Shown: in pieces, positions 8,553-18,391 of the stretch
How positions within the stretch are numbered: position 1 is the first letter of the stretch
How the letters are laid out: every line of letters begins with the position of its first letter
Assembly (NCBI RefSeq): GCF_049856175.1
Contig: NZ_JBNDNA010000004.1
Span: 1-64,000 of the forward strand
Length of the DNA stretch: 64,000 nucleotides
Source of the DNA: JB111 sp049856175
GTDB taxonomy: Bacteria; Actinomycetota; Actinomycetes; Actinomycetales; Actinomycetaceae
Direction: 5' to 3'
Position numbers and translations under genes: made by a program
The notes under the pieces: model-generated
Told to the model about the DNA's origin: nothing
What the model saw: the letters and a program-made list of their open reading frames with translations, nothing else
Databases searched by the model: none

Positions 8553-9269
8553 ATGGGCGTGGACGGGCGAACCCGGGTGCTGCTCGTCGACGACCATCCG
8601 GTCGTCCTGTGGGGCATCAAGAGCCTGCTCATGCACCGGCCGGACATGGAGATCGTCGGCGAGGCCGGCTCGGCGGCGGAGTCGCTGCGCGCGGCCGGCC
8701 GCCTGGGCCCCGACGTCGTCCTCCTGCCGGCACGTCTCGGCGGGGAGTTCATCGGGATCGACCTGGGCCGTCGGCTGCGTGCCGTGTGCGACGCGCGGCT
8801 CGTGCTCTACACGGCCTTCAGCGAGGACGTCCCCACCGCCGGCCTGGTGCGGTCGGGTGAGGTGACGGTCATCCCCAAGACGACGGACGGACCGGCGCTC
8901 GTCGAGGCCCTGCGCACCGTCTCGGGCGCGGCCGGCGGACCGGGCGCGGCCGGCGGACCAGGCGCGGCCGGCGGTGCCGGGGCCGCGCGGCCGGCCGCGG
9001 CCTCCTCCCTCGGGAACGAGGCCCGGCTCACCGAGCGCGAGCGGGAGGTCCTCGGTCTGCTCCTCGAGCACCGGACGAACCCCGAGATCGCCGCCGAGCT
9101 CTTCCTCGAGGTCTCCACCGTCAAGACGCACGTCCGCAACGTCCTGCGCAAGCTGGGCCTGCCCACGCGCAGGGCGCTGTTCACGGACGCCCGGGGCCCG
9201 GCGGACCGAGGCGCCGGCGCCCTGTCTCCTCCCTCCGGGGGGATGCTGACCGGTCGGGCTCGTCCCTAG
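8553..9269 (+). CDS. LuxR-type response regulator with a degenerate receiver
   Basis: The 238-residue protein has a CheY-like receiver (residues 8-120) with the acidic pair in LLVDDHP, the switch Thr in VLYTAF and Lys109 in VIPKT. The phospho-acceptor position reads DVVLLPARL: Asp is replaced by Pro59. A repeated Gly/Ala/Pro linker (about 125-150) leads to a LuxR helix-turn-helix (LTEREREVLGLL … STVKTHVRNVLRKLGL). No sensor kinase is next to it. The start may be GTG 8559, because the GGAGG is too close to ATG 8553. It lies 10 bases upstream of the D-acylase gene and divergent from the DadA-like gene, which it may control without phosphorylation. Confidence 0.85.
   Translation: MGVDGRTRVLLVDDHPVVLWGIKSLLMHRPDMEIVGEAGSAAESLRAAGRLGPDVVLLPARLGGEFIGIDLGRRLRAVCDARLVLYTAFSEDVPTAGLVRSGEVTVIPKTTDGPALVEALRTVSGAAGGPGAAGGPGAAGGAGAARPAAASSLGNEARLTEREREVLGLLLEHRTNPEIAAELFLEVSTVKTHVRNVLRKLGLPTRRALFTDARGPADRGAGALSPPSGGMLTGRARP
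8933..8989 (+). repeat. In-gene direct repeats encoding a GAAGGP linker
   Basis: About three copies of an 18-base unit (GGCGCGGCCGGCGGACC-like) encode GAAGGP between the receiver and the DNA-binding domain of the regulator. The units differ by a base or two. They probably arose by slippage. Confidence 0.6.
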
Positions 9270-9272
9270 GGT
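9267..9272 (+). promoter_or_regulatory. D-acylase -10 box overlapping the regulator stop codon
   Basis: TAGGGT, whose TAG is also the stop of the response regulator, is seven bases before the ATG at 9280. It can give a leaderless transcript of the D-acylase–permease–hydrolase operon independent of the regulator. Confidence 0.4.
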
Positions 9273-9279
9273 CGCTCCG

Positions 9280-10953
9280 ATGAGTCTCAGCGAGGAGATG
9301 TCCGAGGTCGATCTGCTGCTCGTGGGTGCCACTCTCGCCGACGGCACCGGTGCGCCCCTGCGTGCCGGCACGGTGGGGGTCGACGACGGCCGCGTCGTTC
9401 TCCTGCTGCGCCCGGACGCGCCCGAGCCGCCGGCCCGCGAGCGGATCGACCTCACCGGGCTCGTCCTTGCTCCCGGCTTCGTCGACATCCACTCCCACGC
9501 GGACTTCTCGCTGTGGGGCTCGCCGGCCGCCACCACCGTCCTCACGCAGGGCGTGACCACGCTGGTGTCCGGCAACTGCGGCTGGTCGCCGTTCCCGCAC
9601 GACGGCGGCCCGGACCTGCCCTCGGCGTCGTCGTTCTTCTCCCCCGAGGTCCCCTGGGACGCGACCGGTCCCGGCTCCTTCGCCCGGACGGTGCAGGAGC
9701 GCGGGACCGGCGTCGGTCTCGCGCTGCAGGTCGGCCACTCCGCGCTCCGGCTCGCCGCCGTCGGCCCGAACGACCGCCCGGCCACCGTGAGCGAGATCGA
9801 CGTCATGCGCGGCCTCCTCGCCGACGCCGCGGCCCAGGGGGCCCGCGGCTACTCGACTGGGCTGACCTACGCCCCGTGCTCCTTCGCGACGACGCAGGAG
9901 CTCGTGGCCGTCGCCGAGGTCGCGGCCGAGCTCGGGCTCACGTACTCCACGCACGTGCGGAACGAGGCGGGCTCGCTGCTCGAGGCGGTGGACGAGGCGC
10001 TGGCGATCACCCGGGCCACCGGGGTGCGCACGCAGATCTCCCACCTCAAGGCCCTGGGTGCCGCGAACCACGGACGGGTCCACGAGGCGATCGCCCTCAT
10101 CGAGGCGGCGGTCGACGAGGGCTTCGACGTCGGCTTCGACGTCTACCCCTACACCGCTTCCTCGACGACGCTGACGAGCCGCCTGCCCGCCTGGGCGATG
10201 GCGGCCGGGGTCGACGGACTGCTCGAGATTCTTTCCGACGACCGGCGCCGCAGCGAACTGAGCGACCAGCTCGACGCCGGCGCCCAGCCGCTCTTCGAGC
10301 CGGACCGGCTGGTCGTCGCCGCGGTCGGCGGGCGGGACGCGGCGGGAGGCGACCAGGGGCCGGCCGGAGTGGTCGGCCGGTCGCTGTCCGACGTCGCCCG
10401 GGACAGGGGCACCACGCCGGGCCGGGCGGCCGCCGAGCTGCTCCGTCGGGGATCCGGTGCGGTCACCGTCGTCGCCCACGCGATGGCCGAGGCCGACGTC
10501 GAGGCCGTGCTCACGCATCCGCTGTGCGCCGTCGCCTCCGACGGGTGGGTGCTGCGCGCCCGGGGTGCGGGTCATCCCCACCCGCGCAACTTCGGGACCT
10601 TCCCGCGCGTGCTCGGCCGGTACGTGCGCGAGCGCGGTCTGCTCGACCTGCCCGAGGCCGTGCGGCGGATGACCTCGCTGCCGGCCTCACGCTTCGCCCT
10701 GGCCGATCGCGGCGTCCTCGGGGTCGGTGCGCGCGCCGACCTCGTGGCGTTCGACCCGAGGACGATCGCGGACCGCTCGACGTTCGAGGAGCCGTGGGAG
10801 CTCTCGGACGGCGTCGAGCACGTCTGGGTCGGCGGTCGCCCCGCCGTGGTGGGCGGCCGGGTCACCGACTCCCGCCACGGCACCGTGATCACCGACCGGC
10901 CGCCTCGACCGACCGCTTCCGACCACGTCCCGACCTCACGGAGGAACCGATGA
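9280..10953 (+). CDS. N-acyl-D-amino-acid deacylase (amidohydrolase family 3)
   Basis: The 557-residue enzyme should cleave N-acyl-D-amino acids to the free D-amino acid and a carboxylate. It shows the amidohydrolase metal motif PGFVDIHSHADF, TLVSGNCGWSPFP (the conserved metal-bridging Cys region of D-aminoacylases), YSTGLTYAP, TYSTHVRNE, the second-shell TQISHLK and VASDGWVLR near the C terminus. The last part has the usual RADLVAFDP and PAVVGGRVT. No signal peptide is present, so it is cytoplasmic. Its stop overlaps the permease ATG (ATGA), so uptake and deacylation are coupled. Dihydropyrimidinase-like enzymes are more distant alternatives. Confidence 0.9.
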   Translation: MSLSEEMSEVDLLLVGATLADGTGAPLRAGTVGVDDGRVVLLLRPDAPEPPARERIDLTGLVLAPGFVDIHSHADFSLWGSPAATTVLTQGVTTLVSGNCGWSPFPHDGGPDLPSASSFFSPEVPWDATGPGSFARTVQERGTGVGLALQVGHSALRLAAVGPNDRPATVSEIDVMRGLLADAAAQGARGYSTGLTYAPCSFATTQELVAVAEVAAELGLTYSTHVRNEAGSLLEAVDEALAITRATGVRTQISHLKALGAANHGRVHEAIALIEAAVDEGFDVGFDVYPYTASSTTLTSRLPAWAMAAGVDGLLEILSDDRRRSELSDQLDAGAQPLFEPDRLVVAAVGGRDAAGGDQGPAGVVGRSLSDVARDRGTTPGRAAAELLRRGSGAVTVVAHAMAEADVEAVLTHPLCAVASDGWVLRARGAGHPHPRNFGTFPRVLGRYVRERGLLDLPEAVRRMTSLPASRFALADRGVLGVGARADLVAFDPRTIADRSTFEEPWELSDGVEHVWVGGRPAVVGGRVTDSRHGTVITDRPPRPTASDHVPTSRRNR

Positions 10954-12370
10954 GTCACCCTGTCCCTGCCTCCGACGAGAGGCTCGAGCACGGGGCGTCG
11001 GCCCTGCGTCAGCGCATCGGGATGGTCGTCGCCCTCGGCGGGCTCGTCACCGCCGTGGTGGTCGCCCTGACCGTGGACGGCCAGCTCGGCATGTGGGGCC
11101 TGTTCCCCGTCGTGGTGTACGCCGTGCTCGTCCTCCTCGAGCTCAACGTCGTCCTGTCGACGGCGATCGCCCTGCTCGTCGCGCTCGTCATGTCCCGGAC
11201 CACGCCGGTCGAGGCGGGCACCCTGATGTCCGAGTCGCTCGGGTCGTTCATCGCCGTCGTCGGGCTCATCATCATGCTCGGCGGCGGCCTCGGCGCCGTC
11301 GCCTCGGAGACCGGGGCGGCCCGCACGCTCGTCGCCGTCCTGCTCCGCAGAGTGGGCATGAGCACCCCGGGGCGCGCGCAGGTCGGCATCATGCTCGCCT
11401 CGACGGTCCTCGTCGGCGCGCTGGGCACGCTCGCGGGCGCCAACGCCATCCTCGCGCCGCTGGTCATCCCCGTGGCGGCGGCCGCGAGCCGGTCCCGGCC
11501 GGCCGTGGCGATCATGCTGCACACGGCCGGTGCGGCGGGCCTCGTCATCGGGCCGTACACGCCGCCGGTGGTCTCGATCATGCGCGCCGCGGAGATCAGC
11601 TACGTCGACTACCTCCTGCACGCCGGTCTGCCGATGGCGGTCGTGGTGTGGGGCGTCGGGTTCGTCATGGCGCGCGTGATCCATCGCCGCACCGCCGGCG
11701 ACCAGTACGAGGAGGAGGTCGCCGCCCGCTCCGAGCTCGACCGCCCCTCGACGGCGAGCGAGAAGCGCGCCGCACTCGCCTTCATCGGCACGATCCTCGT
11801 GATGACGGCGCTCGGCATCTGGTTGGAGCCCGGCTTCACCTGGGCGATCGTCACCATGCTCGTCACTACCGTGACCACGGCGCTGGCCGCGGGACTGGCC
11901 GCCCCCAGGGTGATGGACGCGTTCTTCCGCGGTGCCGGCAGCCTCGTCTGGCTGTTCCTGCTGTTCTGGCTGTTCAACCCGCTGCTCGTCGTCATGGAGG
12001 GCTCCGGGGCGTACGAGAGCATGCTCTCCGCGCTCGAGCCCACCCTCGAGAGCGTCGGCCCGTGGGGCTTCCTCATGCTCGTGCTCGTCGTCGGCTGGAT
12101 CGGCATCGCCGGGGCCGCCGTGGCGCAGGTCGTCCTCATCAACCAGCTGTTCGCGCCGCTGGCCATGTCGCTGGGTATCCCGCCGGGGCTGTGGGCGGCC
12201 GCGCTGCTGGGCGGCAGCCAGATCGACTGGTTCGGCCCGTTCCCCAACGCCGACATGATCGCGCAGATGGGCCTCGCCCGGTCGTCCAACCTCAAGATGA
12301 TGCTCATCAACGGCTGGACCGTCATGGCGGCCACGCTGGTGATGTTCGCGGCGCTGTTCCTGCTCGTGCT

Positions 12371-12374
<4 letters not shown>
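10950..12374 (+). CDS. Multi-pass permease (ion transporter superfamily, GntP/NhaC-like)
   Basis: The 474-residue protein has about 11-12 hydrophobic segments beginning near residue 25. Two Gly-rich re-entrant-like regions, GGGLGAVASETGA and IGPYTPPVV, plus a central charged loop (RRTAGDQYEEEVAARSELDRP), resemble GntP, NhaC and citrate-type carriers. Overlaps of four bases with the D-acylase upstream and the hydrolase downstream place it in one operon. It probably imports N-acyl-D-amino acids, D-amino acids or D-containing peptides; this follows from context only. Confidence 0.75.
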
Positions 12375-13216
<842 letters not shown>

Positions 13217-13442
13217 GCGCGAACGAGCCCGCCTGGTCACTGCCCGCGGGGCGGGCCGGCTCCCGCGCGCAGGGCACCCGCCCACACGGGCGGACCGGAG
13301 CCGGCCCGCCGGGGTTCCCGGTGTCGGTGACCGGCGCTAGCGTGTGAGGCGTCGACCGCGCATCGGTCGACGGGTGCCTGCGACGCCGTGGGCGCCGGAC
13401 AACGAGTCGCCCGCCGGGCGGCGTCGCACGGGAGGAACCCGT

Positions 13443-13871
13443 ATGACCGTCACACTCGTCCCCTACCTCAACTTCCAGGGCACCGCGGCCGAGGCCATGG
13501 AGCACTACCGGTCCGTGCTCGGCGGCGAGCTCGAGGTGGACACGCACGCCTCGTTCGCGCAGAGCACCGGAGGCGAGCTCATGGTTCCCCCGGAGCAGGC
13601 GGACCTCGTCATGCACGCCCAGCTGACCACCCCGTTCGGCTTCCAGGTCATGGCCGCGGACGTCCCCGCCGACATGCCGCACACGCCCGGCAGCAGCGTC
13701 CAGATCTCCCTGGTCGGGGACGCCGAGGACAAGGAGGCGCTGACCGCTGCGTTCCACGCGCTCGCGGAGGGCGGCGAGGCCACGCAGCCGCTCGAGGAGG
13801 CGCCGTGGGGCGCCTCGTTCGGGATGGTCACCGACAGGTACGGCATCGGCTGGATGTTCAACATCGGCTGA
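13443..13871 (+). CDS. VOC/PhnB-like (glyoxalase-superfamily) protein
   Basis: The 142-residue protein starts TVTLVPYLNFQGTAAEAMEHYRSVLGGE, typical of PhnB-like proteins of the vicinal-oxygen-chelate fold, and ends DRYGIGWMFNIG. It is a small cytoplasmic dimeric fold with possible metal binding; the PhnB-like class usually lacks a known reaction. GGAGG precedes the ATG. The gene stands alone between the D-acylase operon and the convergent tartrate dehydratase. Confidence 0.88.
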   Translation: MTVTLVPYLNFQGTAAEAMEHYRSVLGGELEVDTHASFAQSTGGELMVPPEQADLVMHAQLTTPFGFQVMAADVPADMPHTPGSSVQISLVGDAEDKEALTAAFHALAEGGEATQPLEEAPWGASFGMVTDRYGIGWMFNIG

Positions 13872-13889
13872 CCGCAGGCCCGGGCCGGC

Positions 13890-15056
13890 TCAGCCCGCCA
13901 GGTCCGCCATCAGCTCGAACAGGTCGGACTTGCCCTCGAACCCGATGCCGGGCAGCTCGGGCAGCGTGACCTTCCCGTCGACGACCCGGGCCCCGTCGGG
14001 GAACCCGCCGAACGGCTGGAACAGGTCGGGGTAGGACTCGTTGCCTCCCAGGCCGAGCCCGGCCGCGATGCTCAGCGACATCTGGTGACCGCCGTGCGGG
14101 ATGCAGCGCCGGGGGGACCAGTCGTGCTCGCGCAGCATCTCGAGGATGCGCAGGTACTCGACGAGCCCATAGCTCAGGGCACAGTCGAACTGCAGCCAGT
14201 CGCGGTCGCGTCGCATCCCGCCGTACCTGATGAGGTTGCGCGCGTCCTGGGCGGAGAAGAGGTTCTCGCCCGTGGCCATCGCCCCCCGGTAGGCCTGGGA
14301 GAGCTGCGCCTGGAGCTCGAAGTCGAGCGGGTCCCCCGGCTCCTCGTACCAGAACAGGTCGTAGTCGCTCAGCGCCTCCCCGTACCGCAGCGCGGTCTCC
14401 AGGTCGAAGCGTCCGTTCGCGTCGACGGCGAGGGTGGCGCGCCCCGCGATGACCTCGTGGATGGCGTCGATCCGCCGCAGGTCGGTGTCCAGGTCGGCGC
14501 CGCCGATCTTCTTCTTCACGACGGTGTACCCGCGGTCGAGGTAGCCGCGCATCTCGTCCTGCAGCGCACGCAGGTCCTGACCGGGGTAGTAGTAGCCCCC
14601 GGCCGCGTAGACGAAGACGTCGCGGTCCGGCGTCCCGTCGCCGTACCGGTCGGCGAGGAGCTGGTAGAGCGGCACGCCCGCGATCTTGGCGACCGCGTCC
14701 CACACCGCCATGTCGATGGTCCCGACGGCGACGGACCGCTCACCGTGGCCGCCCGGCTTCTCGTTGGACATCATGGCGTCCCACACGGCCGACGGGTCGA
14801 GGTTCTCCCCGGTCTCGTCCAGAAGCGAGGCCGGGTCGGCCTCGAGCACGCGGGGGATGAACCGCTCACGCATCATCGAGCCCTGCCCGTACCGCCCGTT
14901 GGAGTTGAAGCCGAACCCGACGACCGGGCGGCTGTCGCGCACGACGTCGGTGACAACGGCGACGAGGCTCAGGGTCATCCTGCTGAAGTCGATGTAGGCG
15001 TTGCGGATGGGCGAGCTGATCGGGAACGTGCGCTCGCGGATCTCGACGATCCTCAT
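13890..15056 (-). CDS. tarD: D-tartrate dehydratase (enolase superfamily)
   Basis: The enzyme dehydrates D(-)-tartrate to oxaloacetate. The 388-residue protein closely follows the TarD pattern: PISSPIRNAYIDFSRM, GFNSNGRYGQG, NEKPGGHGERSVAVGT, then VFVYAAGGYYYPG, the catalytic Lys segment VVKKKIGG, metal ligands in LAVDANGRF, WYEEPGDP and ATGENLFS, and the second catalytic base in IPHGGHQMSLS. End motif is PGIGFEGKSDLFELM. It is the last gene of the tctCAB/dehydrogenase operon and lies 90 bases after tctB. High similarity across the whole length gives good confidence in specificity, though mandelate-racemase relatives exist. Confidence 0.93.
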   Translation of the reverse strand: MRIVEIRERTFPISSPIRNAYIDFSRMTLSLVAVVTDVVRDSRPVVGFGFNSNGRYGQGSMMRERFIPRVLEADPASLLDETGENLDPSAVWDAMMSNEKPGGHGERSVAVGTIDMAVWDAVAKIAGVPLYQLLADRYGDGTPDRDVFVYAAGGYYYPGQDLRALQDEMRGYLDRGYTVVKKKIGGADLDTDLRRIDAIHEVIAGRATLAVDANGRFDLETALRYGEALSDYDLFWYEEPGDPLDFELQAQLSQAYRGAMATGENLFSAQDARNLIRYGGMRRDRDWLQFDCALSYGLVEYLRILEMLREHDWSPRRCIPHGGHQMSLSIAAGLGLGGNESYPDLFQPFGGFPDGARVVDGKVTLPELPGIGFEGKSDLFELMADLAG

Positions 15057-15146
15057 GGATGGGCTTCCTCTCGGTGGGGACGGGCGTCCGGGGCGGGTGC
15101 GGGCGGGACGACGCCCGCCCCGCGCGGGACGTCGTCGTGCTCGGTC

Positions 15147-15617
15147 TCAGAGGCCCAGGACGGGCAGCCGGATGTACAGGAACTCGGCGAACAGGTAGTT
15201 GAAGACGACCAGGAGCACCACCGCGACGGCGACGTCGAGGACGACGCCCTTCCAGGTGGGGCGCTCCTTGCGCATAAGGAACGCGGTGAGGACGAAGAAC
15301 ACGATGCCGCCGACCACGTACCCCAGGAAGGGCAGCGAGAGCACCCAGCCCGAGAGCACCGCGACGGCGACGAGCAGCCGGAGCACCGGAAGCCGCTCGA
15401 GGTCCTGGTCGTCTCCGCCGCTCACGTCCTTGCCGAGGAGACCGAGGACGACGAGGACGAGTCCCAGCACGCCCAGGACGAGGATGATCGGGTCGGGGAA
15501 CGTTCCCCCGTAGGGCGTCGTGTAGCTGCGCTGGCTCCAGAAGACGCCGGCGACGGCGACGACGAGGGCACCGACGAGGATGTTGACCTTGGACGAGGCC
15601 GTGAGAACGCGTGCCAT
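15147..15617 (-). CDS. tctB: Tripartite tricarboxylate transporter, small membrane subunit TctB
   Basis: The 156-residue protein has four predicted membrane helices (near residues 15-35, 45-63, 80-105 and 125-150), as usual for TctB. The ATG at 15617 is one base past the TctA stop, so translation is coupled. The subunit forms the membrane part together with TctA. Gene order here is C-A-B rather than the more common C-B-A. Confidence 0.88.
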   Translation of the reverse strand: MARVLTASSKVNILVGALVVAVAGVFWSQRSYTTPYGGTFPDPIILVLGVLGLVLVVLGLLGKDVSGGDDQDLERLPVLRLLVAVAVLSGWVLSLPFLGYVVGGIVFFVLTAFLMRKERPTWKGVVLDVAVAVVLLVVFNYLFAEFLYIRLPVLGL

Positions 15618-15618
15618 G

Positions 15619-17280
15619 TCAGTCCCTTCCGCCTCGGTGCTCGGCCTGGCCACGGTCGGTGGTGGCCCCGTCGTGGTCGTTGGCAGCGTGAGCGTCGGAC
15701 ACCACCGTGTCGTCGTCGGCCAGTGCCGACGCCTTCTCCGCCTCGTGCGCCTCGGTCAGCTCGGACTCCAGGTCCGTGGCCGTCCCGCGCCTCTTCCGAA
15801 TGCCCTGGATCACGGGCCAGAGCAGCGAGATCACGGTCATCGCGATGAGCACGATGCTGATCGGGCGGGTGAAGAAGGACAGCCACGGGGTCGCGTCGCC
15901 CTGCGACGTCAGCAGGCCCTGGACGAGACCGGTCTCCGCGATCGTGCCGAGGATCAGTCCCAGCACGATCGGTGCGGAGCTGATCCCGACGAGCCCAAGG
16001 AGGTACGCCAGCACGCCGAGGACGAGCATGATGACGACGTCGACGACCGACGAGCGGACGGCGAACGCACCGACGATGGTCAGCACCATGATCCCGGGCG
16101 CGAGGTAGCGGGCAGGAAGCGCGAGCACGCCGCGCTGCAGGCCGCGGCCGGCGATGAGCCCGACGGGCACCATCATGATCGCGGAGACCGCGAGCGCGAC
16201 GATGAGGGTGCCGACGAGGTCGCCCGAGGTCTCGAAGAGCTCGGCGCCGGGGCGGAGCCCGTGCAGCAGCAGGACTCCGAGGATGATCGCGTCCGGCGGC
16301 GTGCCCGGCACACCGATCGTCAACGTGGGGATGAGGCCGGCGCCGACGGTGGCGTTGTTCGCGGACTCGGCGGCGACGACGCCCTCGACCTCGCCCTTGC
16401 CGTAGTTCTCCTTGACCTTCGAGGCTCGCTTTGCCTCGCTGTAGGCGACGAGGTTGGCCACGCTGCCCCCGGCCCCGGGCAGGATGCCGACGACGGTGCC
16501 GATGACGGCCGAGCGGATGGCGTTGAACGGCTTGCCGACGGTCTGGCCGATCATCCGCCAGACGCTGTCGCGCTCCTTCGGTGCCAGCTCCATCTCCGCC
16601 TCGCGGCCCTTGCGGGCGATGAGCTTGATGACCTCGGGGATGGTGAAGAGGCCGACCATCGCCGGCACCAGCGGGACACCGCCCTGGAGCATCGGCTCGC
16701 CGAAGGTGAAGCGGACGTCGCCGCCGACGGGCGCGATCCCGATGGTCGCCAGGAGCAGTCCGATGGCACCGCCGATGACCCCCTTGAGGATCGAGCCGGT
16801 CGACATGCTGACGATGATCGTCAGACCGAAGATGGCGACCCAGAAGTACTCCTGGGGGCCGAACCGCAGCGAGAAGTCCGCCAGCGGCGGGGCGAGGAAG
16901 ATGAGCGCGACGACGCCGACGATGCCGCCCACGAGCGAACCCATGGTGGCGGCGACGACCGCGAGCTCGCTCTTGCCCTTCTTCGTCATCTTGTAGCCCT
17001 CGAACGCGGTCGCGACGGACGACGGCGTGCCGGGGGCGTTGACGAGGATCGCGGTGAACGAGCCGCCGTAGATGGCCCCCATGTAGAAGGCCCCGAGCAG
17101 GACCATCGCGTTCGTCGGGTCCATCGTGAACGTGAAGGGGACCAGGAGCGCCAGTCCCATCGTGGCGCTCAGTCCTGGCATGGCGCCGATCGCCATGCCG
17201 CCCGCCGTGCCGACGAGCACGAGGAGCAGCGTGGACGGCGCGAGGTTCGCCAGGAGTCCCTGGCCGAGCATCTCCAGCAT
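15619..17280 (-). CDS. tctA: Tripartite tricarboxylate transporter, large membrane subunit TctA
   Basis: The 553-residue integral membrane protein has the TctA signatures GTAGGMAIGAMPGLSATMG near the N terminus and GVPGTPPDAIILG in the middle, plus GILPGAGGSVANL. About 11-12 helices are visible. The C terminus is a charged acidic cytoplasmic tail (EAHEAEKASALADDD). Start is MLEMLGQGLL at 17280, 25 bases after the tctC stop. It is the ion-coupled channel of a binding-protein-dependent carboxylate importer. Confidence 0.94.
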   Translation of the reverse strand: MLEMLGQGLLANLAPSTLLLVLVGTAGGMAIGAMPGLSATMGLALLVPFTFTMDPTNAMVLLGAFYMGAIYGGSFTAILVNAPGTPSSVATAFEGYKMTKKGKSELAVVAATMGSLVGGIVGVVALIFLAPPLADFSLRFGPQEYFWVAIFGLTIIVSMSTGSILKGVIGGAIGLLLATIGIAPVGGDVRFTFGEPMLQGGVPLVPAMVGLFTIPEVIKLIARKGREAEMELAPKERDSVWRMIGQTVGKPFNAIRSAVIGTVVGILPGAGGSVANLVAYSEAKRASKVKENYGKGEVEGVVAAESANNATVGAGLIPTLTIGVPGTPPDAIILGVLLLHGLRPGAELFETSGDLVGTLIVALAVSAIMMVPVGLIAGRGLQRGVLALPARYLAPGIMVLTIVGAFAVRSSVVDVVIMLVLGVLAYLLGLVGISSAPIVLGLILGTIAETGLVQGLLTSQGDATPWLSFFTRPISIVLIAMTVISLLWPVIQGIRKRRGTATDLESELTEAHEAEKASALADDDTVVSDAHAANDHDGATTDRGQAEHRGGRD

Positions 17281-17305
17281 GGTCTCTGCTCTCAGCCGCC
17301 GGTGG

Positions 17306-18274
17306 TCAGAGCAGGCCGAGACGCTCGAACAGGTCGGTGTAGACCTCGCGGCGCTCGTCGATGAGCTCCCGGGCCTCGTCCGGCCCGATGTTCTCGAGCA
17401 CGAACCCCTGCTGCTCGAACTGGGAGACGAGCTCCTCGTCCTCGTTGACCTCCTCGAAGGCAGCGACGAGCTGGTCGATGATCTCCTGCGGCGTCTCGGG
17501 CGGGACGGCGACACCACGGTAGGCGCCGTCGGCAAGGTCGACGTCATTCTCGATGAAGGTCTCGTACTCCTCCCACTGCGGGAGGCGCTCCTCCGTCGCG
17601 ACGGCGAGGACGCGGACCTGGTCGCCGAGCTGGTCGATCATCGGCGTGTAGGTCATGAGCGCGTCGACGTGGCCGCCGAGGAGCGCCGGGGTCGCCGCGC
17701 CGGTCCCAGAGAACGGGGTGTAGGTCGTCTCGATGCCCGCCTCGTCGTTGAGCAGGAGGGTGCCGACGTGGTTGGCGCTGTAGTCGCCCGACCCGCCGAT
17801 CGACAGGGTGCCGGGGTTCGCCTGGGCCTCCTCGACGAAGTCCGCGAAGGTCTCGATCTCGCTGTCGGCGCTGACCATGAGCACGTTCGGCGTGCTCTGG
17901 AAGAAGTAGACGTGCTCGAGGTCGTCGGTCTCGTAGCCGGCGTCGTCGCGCATCATCGGCTGGAGGATGATGTGCGGGATGTTGTGGCCCATCACGGTGT
18001 AGCCGTCCGGCGCGGTGCGGGTGAGCTCGGACCACGCGAGCGCGCCGCCGCCGCCGGGCTGGTTGGAGACGGTGATGTCGACCCCGAGGGCCTCCGCCAG
18101 GGGGTTCTGCTGGAGGCGCGCGGTGATGTCGGACTCGCCGCCGGCGTCGAAGGCGACGACGTAGTCGATCGGCTGCTCGGGGTAGTCGGCGGCATCGCCG
18201 CCGCCACCGCCGCAGGCGGCCAGCAGGAGCGCGCCGGCCAGGAGCGGCGCCGCGGTCTTCGTCGGTCGGTTCAT
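17306..18274 (-). CDS. tctC: Tripartite tricarboxylate transporter substrate-binding lipoprotein TctC
   Basis: The 322-residue protein has a lipoprotein signal peptide ending in LLLAAC followed by a Gly-rich spacer. The Bug/TctC fold shows YPEQPIDYVVAFDAGGESDI and VSNQPGGGGALAW. It binds the carboxylate outside the membrane and delivers it to TctAB. The absence of extra domains and the location between a tartrate/malate dehydrogenase and D-tartrate dehydratase genes suggest tartrate as ligand; that is inference. Confidence 0.93.
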   Translation of the reverse strand: MNRPTKTAAPLLAGALLLAACGGGGGDAADYPEQPIDYVVAFDAGGESDITARLQQNPLAEALGVDITVSNQPGGGGALAWSELTRTAPDGYTVMGHNIPHIILQPMMRDDAGYETDDLEHVYFFQSTPNVLMVSADSEIETFADFVEEAQANPGTLSIGGSGDYSANHVGTLLLNDEAGIETTYTPFSGTGAATPALLGGHVDALMTYTPMIDQLGDQVRVLAVATEERLPQWEEYETFIENDVDLADGAYRGVAVPPETPQEIIDQLVAAFEEVNEDEELVSQFEQQGFVLENIGPDEARELIDERREVYTDLFERLGLL

Positions 18275-18366
18275 CTCTCGTCCTCCGTTGGATCGTGTCG
18301 TGCGAACCGGGTACGTGCGTCGTGCGCGTGGCGGCGACGCGGTGGGCGCGTCGTCGCCGGATGGTC

Positions 18367-18385
18367 GGCCGGGGCGGGCCCGGCC
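18367..18385 (-). terminator. Short GC hairpin between the dehydrogenase gene and tctC
   Basis: GGCCGGG pairs with CCCGGCC across a 5-base loop, six bases after the dehydrogenase stop. It may attenuate readthrough or protect the message end; there is no U-run. Confidence 0.3.
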
Positions 18386-18391
18386 AGCCGG

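Noticed and set aside
8933..8989. Possible CRISPR-like repeats
   Set aside because: The repeats are in-frame linker codons without spacers; no array was seen anywhere in the window.
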